Of a stretch of 57,338 bases of DNA, positions 43,047-51,600 are shown piece by piece. The stretch spans positions 1-57,338 of the forward strand of contig CAZIOW010000003.1 in assembly GCA_964541025.1 (NCBI GenBank). The letters run 5' to 3'. The position numbers were made by a program, and so were the translations under genes. Position 1 is the stretch's first letter, and each line of letters starts with the position of its first letter. A model generated the notes under the pieces. The model was not told the origin of the DNA and did not search any database. It saw nothing but the letters and a program-made list of their open reading frames with translations. The DNA is from JAGDXO01 sp964541025. GTDB taxonomy: Archaea; Thermoplasmatota; Thermoplasmata; Thermoplasmatales; GCA-001856825.

Positions 43047-44881
43047 ATTTGAAGGAAGAAACACTCCTCGGGAAAGAAGGGGAAATTCAGTTCCTGCTTG
43101 GAAATGAGGCTGTAGTCAGGGGTCTTTACGAGGCTGGAGTTGGAGTCGCAGCCACCTACCCTGGTACTCCAAGTTCTGAAATAGGTGACATACTCTTTAA
43201 AATTTCAAACAAGATGGGGATAAAATTTGAGTTCTCCACAAACGAGAAGGTTGCTCTTGAGGTCGCAGCAGCAGCTTCTGAGTCAGGGCAGAGATCTTTT
43301 GTATTCATGAAGCACGTGGGCCTGAACGTAGCGATGGATTCCTTTGTATCCTTGGCAGGCACAGGAGTTAGAAACGGTATGGTCATACTCTCTGCGGATG
43401 ACCCATCGATGCATTCTTCCCAGAATGAGCAGGATAACAGGTTTCTGGGAAAATTTGCCAAGATGATAGTGCTGGAACCATCCAGTCCTCAGGAACTGAA
43501 GGATTTTGTTGTCGCAGCATTTGACATTTCAGAGGAGATAAAACATCCTGTGCTCATAAGAAGCGTTACGAGGGTTTCCCACGTAAGGGCGCCAGTGAAA
43601 TTTTCCAAACCTAAGGAGAAGAAGAATGGAAAATTTGAAAGGGATCCCGCGTCACTGGTTCTTCTTCCAGAAAATGCCTATGCAGCCCAGAGGAAAATAA
43701 AGGAAAGACTGGATCTTTTCATAAAAAAGGGGTATTCGAAAGTTTTCAACAGAATTGAAGGTGAGGGAAAGGACCTTATCATTACCTCAGGCTCTTCCTA
43801 CAATTATATAGAGGAAGCCGGAGGGAATATTGGGAAACAATTCAGAGTAATGAAAATAGGGGCGAGCTTTCCCCTGGATTTGGATGCGTTGGAAAGGGAA
43901 ATCACAAACTCAGAAAAGATAATATTCCTTGAAGAAGGCGGCCCTCTCATAGAGGAACAGGTTCTATCACGGATGGCTGTAAATCATATAGTTAAAGAGG
44001 TATATGGCAAGCTCAACGGAAAAGTGCCTGAATCGTATGAGATGAATGTTGATCGTGTCTCAAAGATCCTTGCTGGTATTTATGGAATTAACTATATAGA
44101 GAAAGGTAAAAATTATGATATGCCCCAGAGGCCACCGGCCTTGTGCCCAGGGTGTCCTCACAGGGCCACGTACTACGTAGCGAAAATAGCACTTAGGCAG
44201 AAGGGAATCAGGAATTTTGTGGCACCAACTGATATAGGATGCTATACCCTTGGATACTATGAACCTTATTCCCTGGGGGATTTTTTGCTTTCAATGGGGT
44301 CTTCCATAGGATCAGCCAATGGATTCACCTACAACGTCGATGGAAAGGTTGTGGCATTCATAGGAGACAGCACGTTTTTCCACGCAGGAATTCCTGCCCT
44401 CATAAATGCATATCACAACAATCATAATTTTCTCCTTGTAATCCTGGACAATTCAACAACTGCCATGACGGGTGGACAGCCAACCCCTGAACACACAGAG
44501 GGAATGAAAAGGGTTGACATAAAGAACATAGTTCGGGCAATAGGAATAGAGAATATCTATGAAATGGACCCATATGACCTCAATAATTCACTTGCAACAT
44601 TCAGGAAGGCGTTAGACTCAAAGGAGCTTTCTGTCATAATAAGCAAGAGGGACTGCGCTCTTGAGGCAGACAGGGTTAAAAGGCAGGATGAGATGAAAGT
44701 CTATGAAGTCAATCAGGACAAGTGCAAATTGTGCTATAACTGTGTCAAGAACTTTGCATGTGCAGCTTTTTACATAGAGGACGGCAGAGTGAAGATAGAC
44801 CCTGAATTGTGTGACGGATGTTCAGTTTGTTCAGAGCCACTTGTGTGTCCGTTCAATGCAATAGAGGTGAAACAGCAATGA
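43043..44881 (+). CDS. iorA: indolepyruvate:ferredoxin oxidoreductase alpha subunit
   Basis: A 612-residue subunit that merges alpha, beta and ferredoxin parts. LLGNEAVVRGLYEAGVGVAATYPGTPSSEIGD lies near 18-48. The TPP-binding half has CPGCPHRATYYV near 368 and FIGDSTFFHAGIPALINAYHNNHNFLLVILDNSTTAMTGGQPTPEH near 436-481. A C-terminal pair of cluster motifs (CKLCYNCVKNFAC and CDGCSVCSEPLVCP) fits IorA. It oxidises arylpyruvates from aromatic amino acids to aryl-acetyl-CoA. TTG 43043 overlaps porB. A TTG two codons later has better Shine-Dalgarno spacing. Confidence 0.95.
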   Translation: MNLKEETLLGKEGEIQFLLGNEAVVRGLYEAGVGVAATYPGTPSSEIGDILFKISNKMGIKFEFSTNEKVALEVAAAASESGQRSFVFMKHVGLNVAMDSFVSLAGTGVRNGMVILSADDPSMHSSQNEQDNRFLGKFAKMIVLEPSSPQELKDFVVAAFDISEEIKHPVLIRSVTRVSHVRAPVKFSKPKEKKNGKFERDPASLVLLPENAYAAQRKIKERLDLFIKKGYSKVFNRIEGEGKDLIITSGSSYNYIEEAGGNIGKQFRVMKIGASFPLDLDALEREITNSEKIIFLEEGGPLIEEQVLSRMAVNHIVKEVYGKLNGKVPESYEMNVDRVSKILAGIYGINYIEKGKNYDMPQRPPALCPGCPHRATYYVAKIALRQKGIRNFVAPTDIGCYTLGYYEPYSLGDFLLSMGSSIGSANGFTYNVDGKVVAFIGDSTFFHAGIPALINAYHNNHNFLLVILDNSTTAMTGGQPTPEHTEGMKRVDIKNIVRAIGIENIYEMDPYDLNNSLATFRKALDSKELSVIISKRDCALEADRVKRQDEMKVYEVNQDKCKLCYNCVKNFACAAFYIEDGRVKIDPELCDGCSVCSEPLVCPFNAIEVKQQ

Positions 44882-45465
44882 CAAGCATAGTATTCGCAGG
44901 AATAGGAGGGCAGGGTGTTATCACTGTTTCGAACATAGTAGGCAGGGCTGCTGTTATAGAGGGAAAGAATGCTATGATGACAGAGCTTCACGGAATGGCA
45001 CAGAGGGGTGGCAGAATATCAGTTGACCTGAGAATAGGGGACTACAGGAACGCAATCATTCCAAACGGAAGTGCGGATGTTATAGTGGCATTTGAGGAAA
45101 TGGAAGCAGTGAGGAATATAGGGAAGATGAAGGAAGATGGGATAATAATAATAAATCAGAGAAAGATACATCCAATCACGCTAATAAGAAATGCTCAGGA
45201 TTATCCGGAGAAGGATATAGAGGAAATACTTTCTAAATACAGAGTCATCAGGATTGAGGCAGATGACATCGCTCTTAAACTTGGTAACAAGAAGAGCGTG
45301 AATATGGTTATGCTCGGAGCACTTTATGCATCCGGGCTTCTGGAACTTAGGGAGGAAAGCATTATGAGAGCAGTGGAAGAATCATTTGGTTCCAGATTCA
45401 TGGAAATAAACAAGAGGGCATTCCTGGAAGGAAGGAATGCTCTGAATTCAGCAGCGATCCAATGA
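44878..45465 (+). CDS. iorB: indolepyruvate:ferredoxin oxidoreductase beta subunit
   Basis: A 195-residue gamma-like subunit. It starts SIVFAGIGGQGVITVSNIVGRAAV, then has MMTELHGMAQRGGRISVDLRIG near 37-58, and NMVMLGALYASGLLEL near 142. It pairs with IorA. The ATG at 44878 overlaps the iorA stop by 4 nt (ATGA). A longer frame to 44818 lies within the ferredoxin tail of iorA and is rejected. It overlaps the following panE-like gene by 4 nt. Confidence 0.92.
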   Translation: MTSIVFAGIGGQGVITVSNIVGRAAVIEGKNAMMTELHGMAQRGGRISVDLRIGDYRNAIIPNGSADVIVAFEEMEAVRNIGKMKEDGIIIINQRKIHPITLIRNAQDYPEKDIEEILSKYRVIRIEADDIALKLGNKKSVNMVMLGALYASGLLELREESIMRAVEESFGSRFMEINKRAFLEGRNALNSAAIQ

Positions 45466-46322
45466 AAATAAATATCATCGGTCCAGGAGCAATTGGTTTA
45501 ATTCTCTATTATTACCTCCATAAGAAAAATGATGTTCTGCTGATCGTCAGGGAAGAGGATGTGGAAAAATATAGATTCATAAGAGTGAGGGAAGGTGAAA
45601 GGGAAGAGAAAATTCCTGTTCTGGTTTCAAGTGGACTGGGGGAAGCGGAACTGACAATAATTGCAGTAAAATCTTACGATCTGGAAAGTGCACTTGATGA
45701 ATACAGGCCCAAGGGAAAAGTACTCTTCATGCAGAATGGCCTTAAACATCTTGCAATTGAAATGGAGGGAATGGAGAAATTCTATGCAGTGACAACATGG
45801 GCCGGGAGAAGAATTGAAAAGGGAACCGTTGAGATAACAGGAAGGGGATACTTCAAGGTTGGTGGAAAGGGTAACCTGGATATCTCAGTATTCAAGGAGG
45901 CTGGAATAAATGCGGAATGGAGTGATGACATAATCAAAGAAATTTACAGAAAGGCATCAATAAACTCTGTTATAAATCCTCTGACAGCAATATTCAGAGT
46001 TAAGAATGGAACCATAATAGATAATCCTTATCTTTGGTCAATTGCAGGAATGATATCCTCAGAAAATTCAGAGCTGATGAAGAAAAATGGATACGATTTT
46101 AAAGTTGAGAATGATGTTCATGAAACGTGCACTGTGACTTCAAGGAATGTCAGCAGCATGCTTCAGGATATTCTAAATGGAAAGAGGACGGAAGTAGAAT
46201 CAATATCTGGAGAAATTGTTAGACTGGGGGAGAAGTATGGTATGGAGATGCCTTTGAATAGGATGATGCTGAATGCAGTTCTCTTTCTGGAAAATACATC
46301 ATCCGGTAAAATGACTTTGTGA
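45462..46322 (+). CDS. panE: 2-dehydropantoate 2-reductase family protein
   Basis: A 286-residue NADPH-dependent reductase. The Rossmann start INIIGPGAIGLILYYYL has GxGxxG. LTIIAVKSYDLESALDEY follows near 66-83, with the substrate-binding helix KASINSVINPLTAIFRVKNG near 166-185 holding the catalytic Lys, and a late NSELMKKNG region. The enzyme reduces ketopantoate to pantoate in CoA synthesis. Its overlap with iorB puts CoA precursor supply in the same transcript as two CoA-using oxidoreductases. The specific substrate is inferred from the family. Confidence 0.85.
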   Translation: MKINIIGPGAIGLILYYYLHKKNDVLLIVREEDVEKYRFIRVREGEREEKIPVLVSSGLGEAELTIIAVKSYDLESALDEYRPKGKVLFMQNGLKHLAIEMEGMEKFYAVTTWAGRRIEKGTVEITGRGYFKVGGKGNLDISVFKEAGINAEWSDDIIKEIYRKASINSVINPLTAIFRVKNGTIIDNPYLWSIAGMISSENSELMKKNGYDFKVENDVHETCTVTSRNVSSMLQDILNGKRTEVESISGEIVRLGEKYGMEMPLNRMMLNAVLFLENTSSGKMTL

Positions 46323-46385
46323 AGTAAATTTGAAATATTATTTTCAGAGTTAAAAAAGGTGACCAAAATTAATGTAGTATTTCTG

Positions 46386-46396
46386 CATATAAAATA
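46386..46396 (+). promoter_or_regulatory. putative TATA box of HPS-RraA gene
   Basis: GCATATAAAAT is followed by GGTGA (46397-46401) and the ATG at 46406. The box is 10-20 nt before the start, so if it is used the transcript begins inside the gene's first codons. The GGTGA argues for a real ribosome binding site, so an upstream box may be used instead. Confidence 0.25.
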
Positions 46397-46405
46397 GGTG
46401 AAAAA

Positions 46406-47698
46406 ATGGAACCGGTTTTGCAGGTGGCCTTGGATTTTGAAAATCTGCACAGGGCATTACAGGTTGCAAGGGAGGCTGTTGAAGGAGGGGCTGATTGGAT
46501 AGAGGCGGGAACCCCTCTGATAAAGAGCGAGGGAATGAATGCGATCAGGGAAATAAAGAAAAATTTTCCGGATAAGATTGTAGTCGCTGATATGAAGACT
46601 GCTGATGTTGGAGGTTTTGAAACTGAACTTGCTGCTAAGAGTGGTGCACAGATAGTTACAATATTGGGAATAAGCGATAATCCAACGATCACAGAAGCTG
46701 TAAAGGCTGGAAAAAAATATGGAGCAGAAATAATGATAGATCTACTCCAGGTGGAAAATGTGGAGGAAAGGGTGAGGGAACTAGAAAAACTTGGAGTGAA
46801 ATACTTCTGCGTCCATATTGGAATAGATATGCAGATGATCGGGAAGAATCCACTGGATGAGCTTGAAAGGGTTGTGAAGGCTACCAAATTGCCAGTTGCT
46901 GTAGCAGGAGGGCTGAACAAGCAATCCATACCCGATGTTCTGAGAAGAGGGGCTTCAATAGTGATTGTGGGAGGTGCAATCATAAAGGCACCCAATGTGA
47001 CCGAAGAGACAAGGGGCATTAAGAAGGTCATGAAAACATTGGAACCAGAAGTTAGCAATCTGTACAAAAAATATTCAAGCAGCGAGATAGTAGATGCTCT
47101 TTCCAAGGTATCAAGCTGCAATGTATCTGATGCAATGCACAGAGGAGGTGCAATTCACGGTCTCGTCCCTCATATACAAGTTGGTACAAGGATTGCCGGA
47201 AGGGTCCTGACTGTAAAAACAGTAAACGGGGACTGGGCAAAACCTGTAGAAGCAATAGACAAGGCAAGGGAAGGGGACATAATTTTCATAGATGCTGACG
47301 GGGGGGAGGATGCCGTCTGGGGGGAGCTGGCAACCTGGAGTGCTGTTTCCAGGAAACTTAAGGGAGTGATAATATGGGGTGCTATAAGGGACCTCGATGA
47401 TATCATGAAAATACCTTTTCCAGCATTTTCAAAGAATGTTGCCTCTAATGCCGGAGATCCGAAAGGGTACGGAGAGATAGGTGGGGAAATTGAGATAAAT
47501 GGAAGAAAGATCAGGACAGGGGACTACGTTGTGGCTGACTACTCTGGAGTTGTTGTAATCCCGGAGGAAGAAGCCCAGGAGGTAGCAAACAGGGCAATTG
47601 ATGTGATGGAAAGGGAAAACAGAGTGAGGGAGGAAATAAAGAGGGGGAGTACCCTTTCTGCTGTCCAGAAATTAGAGAAATGGGAGAAGGTTGGATAG
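46406..47698 (+). CDS. fusion of 3-hexulose-6-phosphate synthase and RraA-like domain
   Basis: A 430-residue two-domain protein. Residues 1-210 are a hexulose-phosphate synthase (OMP decarboxylase superfamily) with VALDFENLHRALQVAREA, DMKTADVGGFE near 60 and HIGIDMQ near 135, and the phosphate-binding AGGLNKQSIPDVL..GASIVIVGGAI near 165-195. From about 215 an RraA-like domain follows (ALSKVSSCNVSDAMHRGG, then KGVIIWGAIRDLDDI and DYVVADYSGVVVIP). Such HPS-RraA fusions are known in archaea, where HPS supplies ribulose phosphates or handles formaldehyde. What the RraA half does (an aldolase in some relatives) is unclear. The 3' end overlaps the convergent GT-C gene by 188 bp. Confidence 0.9.
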   Translation: MEPVLQVALDFENLHRALQVAREAVEGGADWIEAGTPLIKSEGMNAIREIKKNFPDKIVVADMKTADVGGFETELAAKSGAQIVTILGISDNPTITEAVKAGKKYGAEIMIDLLQVENVEERVRELEKLGVKYFCVHIGIDMQMIGKNPLDELERVVKATKLPVAVAGGLNKQSIPDVLRRGASIVIVGGAIIKAPNVTEETRGIKKVMKTLEPEVSNLYKKYSSSEIVDALSKVSSCNVSDAMHRGGAIHGLVPHIQVGTRIAGRVLTVKTVNGDWAKPVEAIDKAREGDIIFIDADGGEDAVWGELATWSAVSRKLKGVIIWGAIRDLDDIMKIPFPAFSKNVASNAGDPKGYGEIGGEIEINGRKIRTGDYVVADYSGVVVIPEEEAQEVANRAIDVMERENRVREEIKRGSTLSAVQKLEKWEKVG

Positions 47699-49676
47699 AG
47701 TCAGTAAAATTCTCCTTCTTTTCATATAAATACTCAAAATACGATAGATTGCCCATTCCCTTTGAATTCATGTAATTATTTATGTATGACCAGTTCACAG
47801 TGAATAGATAGCTGGAAATATTCTGAGTTAGTGAAGAATTCTCATACAGCAGGCCGAACGGCTGAATGAAGAATTTCCCGAATGTAGTTCTGTTGAGATA
47901 TATGGGTGGCTGATCTGGATTATTGGAGCCGTTGTAGCCCCAAACCCCATACTGGATCATATATGTGGAAATGAGAACGTATCCCACAGGCATATAACTG
48001 CCATTTTCTCCGGCTATTTGCCATATTGCCTGTGTCCAGTTTGTGGAGTTCCAGAAAATGGACAGATTGTTGAAAGGAGAGGTGAAGCCATAGGATTTCA
48101 GCAGAATTCCAATTTGATGATCTGTGGCTACTGAAAGCGATCTGTTCCCCGTTGCATTGAGATATTGAATAACGGCCTCGTCCTCAAATGTCAAGGCCTC
48201 TGTATGGGAAGGAATAAAGTCAGAAGTTATAGGATAGCTGAAAACACCCATTAACAGGACAACTGATACTATGACTATGAGTATAACATTCTCAACTGCA
48301 ACAGACTTCTTTATTGAATAACTCTTCCCGGAAGAATGGATTACCTGTTTTCTGACAAAGAAGAATGATCTTCCCTTAGAATCTATAATTGGAGAGGGAA
48401 GGAGCCTGACCTTATCATTTGCGTAATTTTCTGAAAATATATTTTGAGTCCCTTTATCCTTGTAATGGTAATACCATTTATTCACCACATATGCAGAAAT
48501 TATTGAAAAGGGTCCTGCAAGGTATTCGAAATGCCTTGCCGGTAGCAGGACGGTATTCTTTGAAATTATGCTGTAGAGCAGGGACCCTATAATTGCCATG
48601 GACCAGCCAAAGACCTCAGAAATATTTCTCTCCGTCAGGAAATATTTCAATCCTACAACGGAAACCGCCAGAAAGAGAATGAATGGCAGGGAAATTGCAA
48701 CTGCGCTGAGGGTTATATATTTTGGAACATAACCGACTGCCATGAATAATAGAAGTACCAGTACTATCGATACCGTTGCAAATGCAGTTAAGTAAATATC
48801 TCTTCTAGGATCTATATTCAGCCTCAGGAGAACAAGGAAATGATCGACCCTCTTCTTGAAAGCATCGCTGTCCCATTTCTGAAGTATTGCGAATAGTATT
48901 ATGGAAAACGCATAGAACAGGGCTAAAACACCACCGTATCCAAGACCAAGAAGTGCCTTGGAGAAGAAATGCACCATAGATGGTATCCTGAGAAGAAGAT
49001 ATGATATCATCGCGGTTCCAGTGAATTCAATCATCAGGAAATCATAGAGAATATAATCTTTCCATTTATTGCTCAAAAGATTCACCGATATTACCATACC
49101 TATGATTGATATCAGAAAGAAATACGTGGAAAGCTGATGGCTCAGTATAAGAAGGATTATGGATGCAATTAGAGGTATGGCATACTTAAGATTTTTATGG
49201 AATTTAAGGAAAAAGAGTATGCTGAGGAGGAGGAAGAAATGTCCAGTTGTGAGATAGTTGGCCTGGGAAGTCTGGTAAACCTGCACGGGATTCACGGCAA
49301 GGAGGAAACCTGCCAATGCTGATATGTTCCTGCTGAATCCCAGTTCCCTTGAAATGAGGTATAGCAGAAATGGTGTCAATCCTCCAAGAATCGGTATTGA
49401 ATAGCTGAGTGAGACATTCAATGGAATATTCAGAAGATAATGAACACCTATGACAATAACATAAGTTACAGGAAAATACTGGTAACCATCATTTCCCCAC
49501 GGAGAATTAGGAGGATATAGCAATGATTTTCCCGTGAGGAAAGACTGGCTGAGGTAATAGTATATACCGTAATCATTGCCCCAGGCATAATACAGAATAT
49601 TCGGGATGAGGCGTATGGTCACCCCTGATGCAATTATAGCAAGAGCAATGATTATCTCTAAATTCCTCCCCTTCAT
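47511..49676 (-). CDS. GT-C-type membrane glycosyltransferase, extended tail
   Basis: A 721-residue protein with about ten to twelve spans in residues 1-410 and a soluble C-terminal part. The first extracellular loop has AWGNDYGIYYYLSQSFLTG near 31-49, an acidic motif like those of the STT3/PMT GT-C superfamily. SRNISALAGFLLAVNPVQVYQTSQANYLTTGHFFLLL near 115-150 resembles the second acidic-loop region. A single span near 465 and an ectodomain with sequons follow. The last 62 codons read through the antisense 3' end of the HPS-RraA gene and form Pro/Leu/Ser-rich sequence that does not look selected. The true end may be just after residue 659. Its role in glycan or lipid-sugar transfer is inferred. 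Confidence 0.75.
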   Translation of the reverse strand: MKGRNLEIIIALAIIASGVTIRLIPNILYYAWGNDYGIYYYLSQSFLTGKSLLYPPNSPWGNDGYQYFPVTYVIVIGVHYLLNIPLNVSLSYSIPILGGLTPFLLYLISRELGFSRNISALAGFLLAVNPVQVYQTSQANYLTTGHFFLLLSILFFLKFHKNLKYAIPLIASIILLILSHQLSTYFFLISIIGMVISVNLLSNKWKDYILYDFLMIEFTGTAMISYLLLRIPSMVHFFSKALLGLGYGGVLALFYAFSIILFAILQKWDSDAFKKRVDHFLVLLRLNIDPRRDIYLTAFATVSIVLVLLLFMAVGYVPKYITLSAVAISLPFILFLAVSVVGLKYFLTERNISEVFGWSMAIIGSLLYSIISKNTVLLPARHFEYLAGPFSIISAYVVNKWYYHYKDKGTQNIFSENYANDKVRLLPSPIIDSKGRSFFFVRKQVIHSSGKSYSIKKSVAVENVILIVIVSVVLLMGVFSYPITSDFIPSHTEALTFEDEAVIQYLNATGNRSLSVATDHQIGILLKSYGFTSPFNNLSIFWNSTNWTQAIWQIAGENGSYMPVGYVLISTYMIQYGVWGYNGSNNPDQPPIYLNRTTFGKFFIQPFGLLYENSSLTQNISSYLFTVNWSYINNYMNSKGMGNLSYFEYLYEKKENFTDSIQPSPISLISGQQKGYSPSLFPPSLCFPFPSHQLPCLLPPGLLPPGLQQLQSSQPQRSPLS

Positions 49677-49805
49677 ATTTTATACAATAATCATCCTATT
49701 ATATTTTCAATTTTTGGTGCATTCTTTTAATCCTGCTCAAGGAAGGAATAAAGATATATTAAGGAATACATTATTTGAAAAGAATAATGGAGATGATTTG
49801 CCTCA

Positions 49806-50612
49806 ATGAAGATCGGTTTCGTATCCAGACCTGAGTGTCCAAGATGCATAGACGTTATTTCCTCACTTAGAGATTATTTGATAAAAGAGGGGAATGACAT
49901 TGTTCTGGAGAAATCAACAGCTGATGAAATGAAGCTTGATGGCCAGAATATAGAGGATCTGGATGCAGAAATAATTATCACGGTTGGAGGAGACGGGACA
50001 GCCCTGTGGACCCTCAATAGGGTGAAGGCAGCAATTCTACCCATAAATCTAGGTAGTTTGGGATTTCTTTCAGAGGTTAATCCAAACAACGCACTCCAGG
50101 CCCTCAGCAGGCTAATGAGGGGGGAGTTCAAGATAGAGGAGAGGGCAAGGATAAAGACTGTTCTCAATTCAAGGAGGATGGCCGATTCAGTGAATGAGGT
50201 GGTTATAAAAACAATCAAAACCTCCAAGATAAGGTGGTTCGGCATATACCTTGACAACGATTTCATTCATAACATCAGGGCGGATGGCATTATAATAGCA
50301 ACACCCACAGGATCAACCTCATATTCACTTAGCGTTGGAGGTCCAATTCTGGATCCAAGGGTCAAGGGCCTCATAATTTCCCACATAGCCCCGTTCAGCC
50401 TCAATGTCAGAAGCATAGTGGTCCCATCTGAATCCACAATCAGGGTTAAAATACTTGATAAGAACAAGAATCTCGAAATGAGCATGGATGGGCAGGAGGC
50501 AATCGAAGTGGGCTATCACGATGAGATTACATTTACGGAAAGCGAGAGGCCTGCCAGATTTGTCAGGTTCAGCTCAGATTTTTATAAAAATATGAGAGAA
50601 AAGATGCCATGA
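49806..50612 (+). CDS. nadK: NAD kinase
   Basis: A 268-residue NAD kinase that phosphorylates NAD to NADP. The GGDGT motif is in IITVGGDGTALWTLNRV near 58-74. NLGSLGFLSEVNP is near 80 and the second conserved region IRADGIIIATPTGSTSYSLSVGGPI near 157-181. An acidic N-terminal domain has a CPRC pair near 10-13. It overlaps the next gene by 4 nt. Confidence 0.93.
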   Translation: MKIGFVSRPECPRCIDVISSLRDYLIKEGNDIVLEKSTADEMKLDGQNIEDLDAEIIITVGGDGTALWTLNRVKAAILPINLGSLGFLSEVNPNNALQALSRLMRGEFKIEERARIKTVLNSRRMADSVNEVVIKTIKTSKIRWFGIYLDNDFIHNIRADGIIIATPTGSTSYSLSVGGPILDPRVKGLIISHIAPFSLNVRSIVVPSESTIRVKILDKNKNLEMSMDGQEAIEVGYHDEITFTESERPARFVRFSSDFYKNMREKMP

Positions 50613-50971
50613 AGATAAGAAGGGGAGTCGTGGAACTGATTATGGAAAGCAGCAAGAGTTCGCTTCCAAACGAATTCGCTGCAATTCTCAAGGCAAAGAG
50701 AGGAGTGATTTACGAAATTGCACTTCTCCCTGGGACAATATCGGGGGAAACAAGCGCAATAATGCAGATATTTCTCAGGCCTATAGATCTGAATTATGTT
50801 GGCACGGTGCATTCCCATCCTTCAGGTCTGATTTATCCAAGCGATGAGGACAAAAGTTTGTTCTCAAAGTTCGGTCAAATTCATATAATAGTCGGTTATC
50901 CATTCAAAATTGATTCATGGAGGGCCTTCAACAATGAGGGTGTCGAAGTCGAACTGGAGATGATTGAATGA
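50609..50971 (+). CDS. JAMM/MPN-domain metalloprotease-like protein
   Basis: A 120-residue single JAMM (Mov34/MPN/PAD-1) domain. The zinc motif is complete: Glu22 in PNEFAAIL and HSHPSGLIYPSDED at about 70-83 with HxH-x7-SxxD spacing. Archaeal JAMM proteins can remove ubiquitin-like SAMP modifiers (HvJAMM1). Bacterial ones act on sulfur-carrier proteins. No modifier or sulfur-carrier gene is seen near it, so the target is unknown. It is translationally coupled to nadK upstream and comB-like downstream (4-nt overlaps on both sides). Confidence 0.88.
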   Translation: MKIRRGVVELIMESSKSSLPNEFAAILKAKRGVIYEIALLPGTISGETSAIMQIFLRPIDLNYVGTVHSHPSGLIYPSDEDKSLFSKFGQIHIIVGYPFKIDSWRAFNNEGVEVELEMIE

Positions 50972-51600
50972 TCAGGATAACAGACGGGAAGTATATCAGG
51001 AATATTTACGGTGTTCCAGTGGTTGCTGATATTTTCAGGGCTACAACAAACATAGTTGTAATGTTCATGAGAGGTGCGGAGGAAGTGATACCTGTTAAGA
51101 GCTATGAGGATGCATTCTCCCTGAAGAAAGAGGGGTACCTGATATTCGGGGAGGAGAATACCGAAAAGATAGAGGGATTTGACTTTGGCAACTCCCCCTC
51201 TGAAACATTCTCTCTGGATCTTGAAGGCAGGAAGACAGCAATAAAGACAACAAATGGAAGCGATGCCATAATCAAGGCAGGTGAAGGTGCACTCATAGGT
51301 TCATTTCTCAATATAGATGCCCTTGCAAGGTACCTCAGGAATAAGGAAGTGCATATTTTTCCAGCTAACATAAAGGGGGGGAAAGCAACGGAGGACAATG
51401 AATTCGCCTATGCCCTCTCCAAACTAATACTGGAACCTGGAGCGGATATAAGCGTTAACATAGAGATGTCCAGAAAGGGAAATGGTGCAGAGAGGCTCAA
51501 AAATCATAAAATGGAAAATGACATAGAATTCTCCCTGCAGAGAGGAATTACGGATATCATACCAGTGTATACAAAAGGCAGGATTGTGAAAATGCAGTGA
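50968..51600 (+). CDS. 2-phosphosulfolactate phosphatase (ComB) family protein
   Basis: A 210-residue ComB-family phosphatase: VVADIFRATTNIVVMFMRGAEEVIPV near 18-43, FGEENTEKIEGFDFGNSPSE near 59-78, and KTTNGSDAIIKAGEGALIGSFLN near 93-115. The family's known activity is Mg-dependent removal of phosphate from 2-phosphosulfolactate in coenzyme M synthesis. Thermoplasmata other than methanogens are not known to need CoM, so another substrate is likely. Its stop codon abuts that of the convergent MFS gene in TGATCA. Confidence 0.85.
   Translation: MIRITDGKYIRNIYGVPVVADIFRATTNIVVMFMRGAEEVIPVKSYEDAFSLKKEGYLIFGEENTEKIEGFDFGNSPSETFSLDLEGRKTAIKTTNGSDAIIKAGEGALIGSFLNIDALARYLRNKEVHIFPANIKGGKATEDNEFAYALSKLILEPGADISVNIEMSRKGNGAERLKNHKMENDIEFSLQRGITDIIPVYTKGRIVKMQ

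Noticed and set aside
46369..47121. A 250-codon minus-strand open frame over the HPS half of the HPS-RraA gene.
   Set aside because: Low-complexity Ser/Thr/Ile peptide with no family features. The opposite strand encodes a clear enzyme.
49606..49809. A plus-strand 67-codon frame with a hydrophobic stretch whose stop overlaps the nadK start.
   Set aside because: Its first third is antisense to the GT-C gene's start, and the rest covers AT-rich promoter DNA. The ATGA overlap with nadK is suggestive, but the peptide shows no design beyond a T-rich hydrophobic run.
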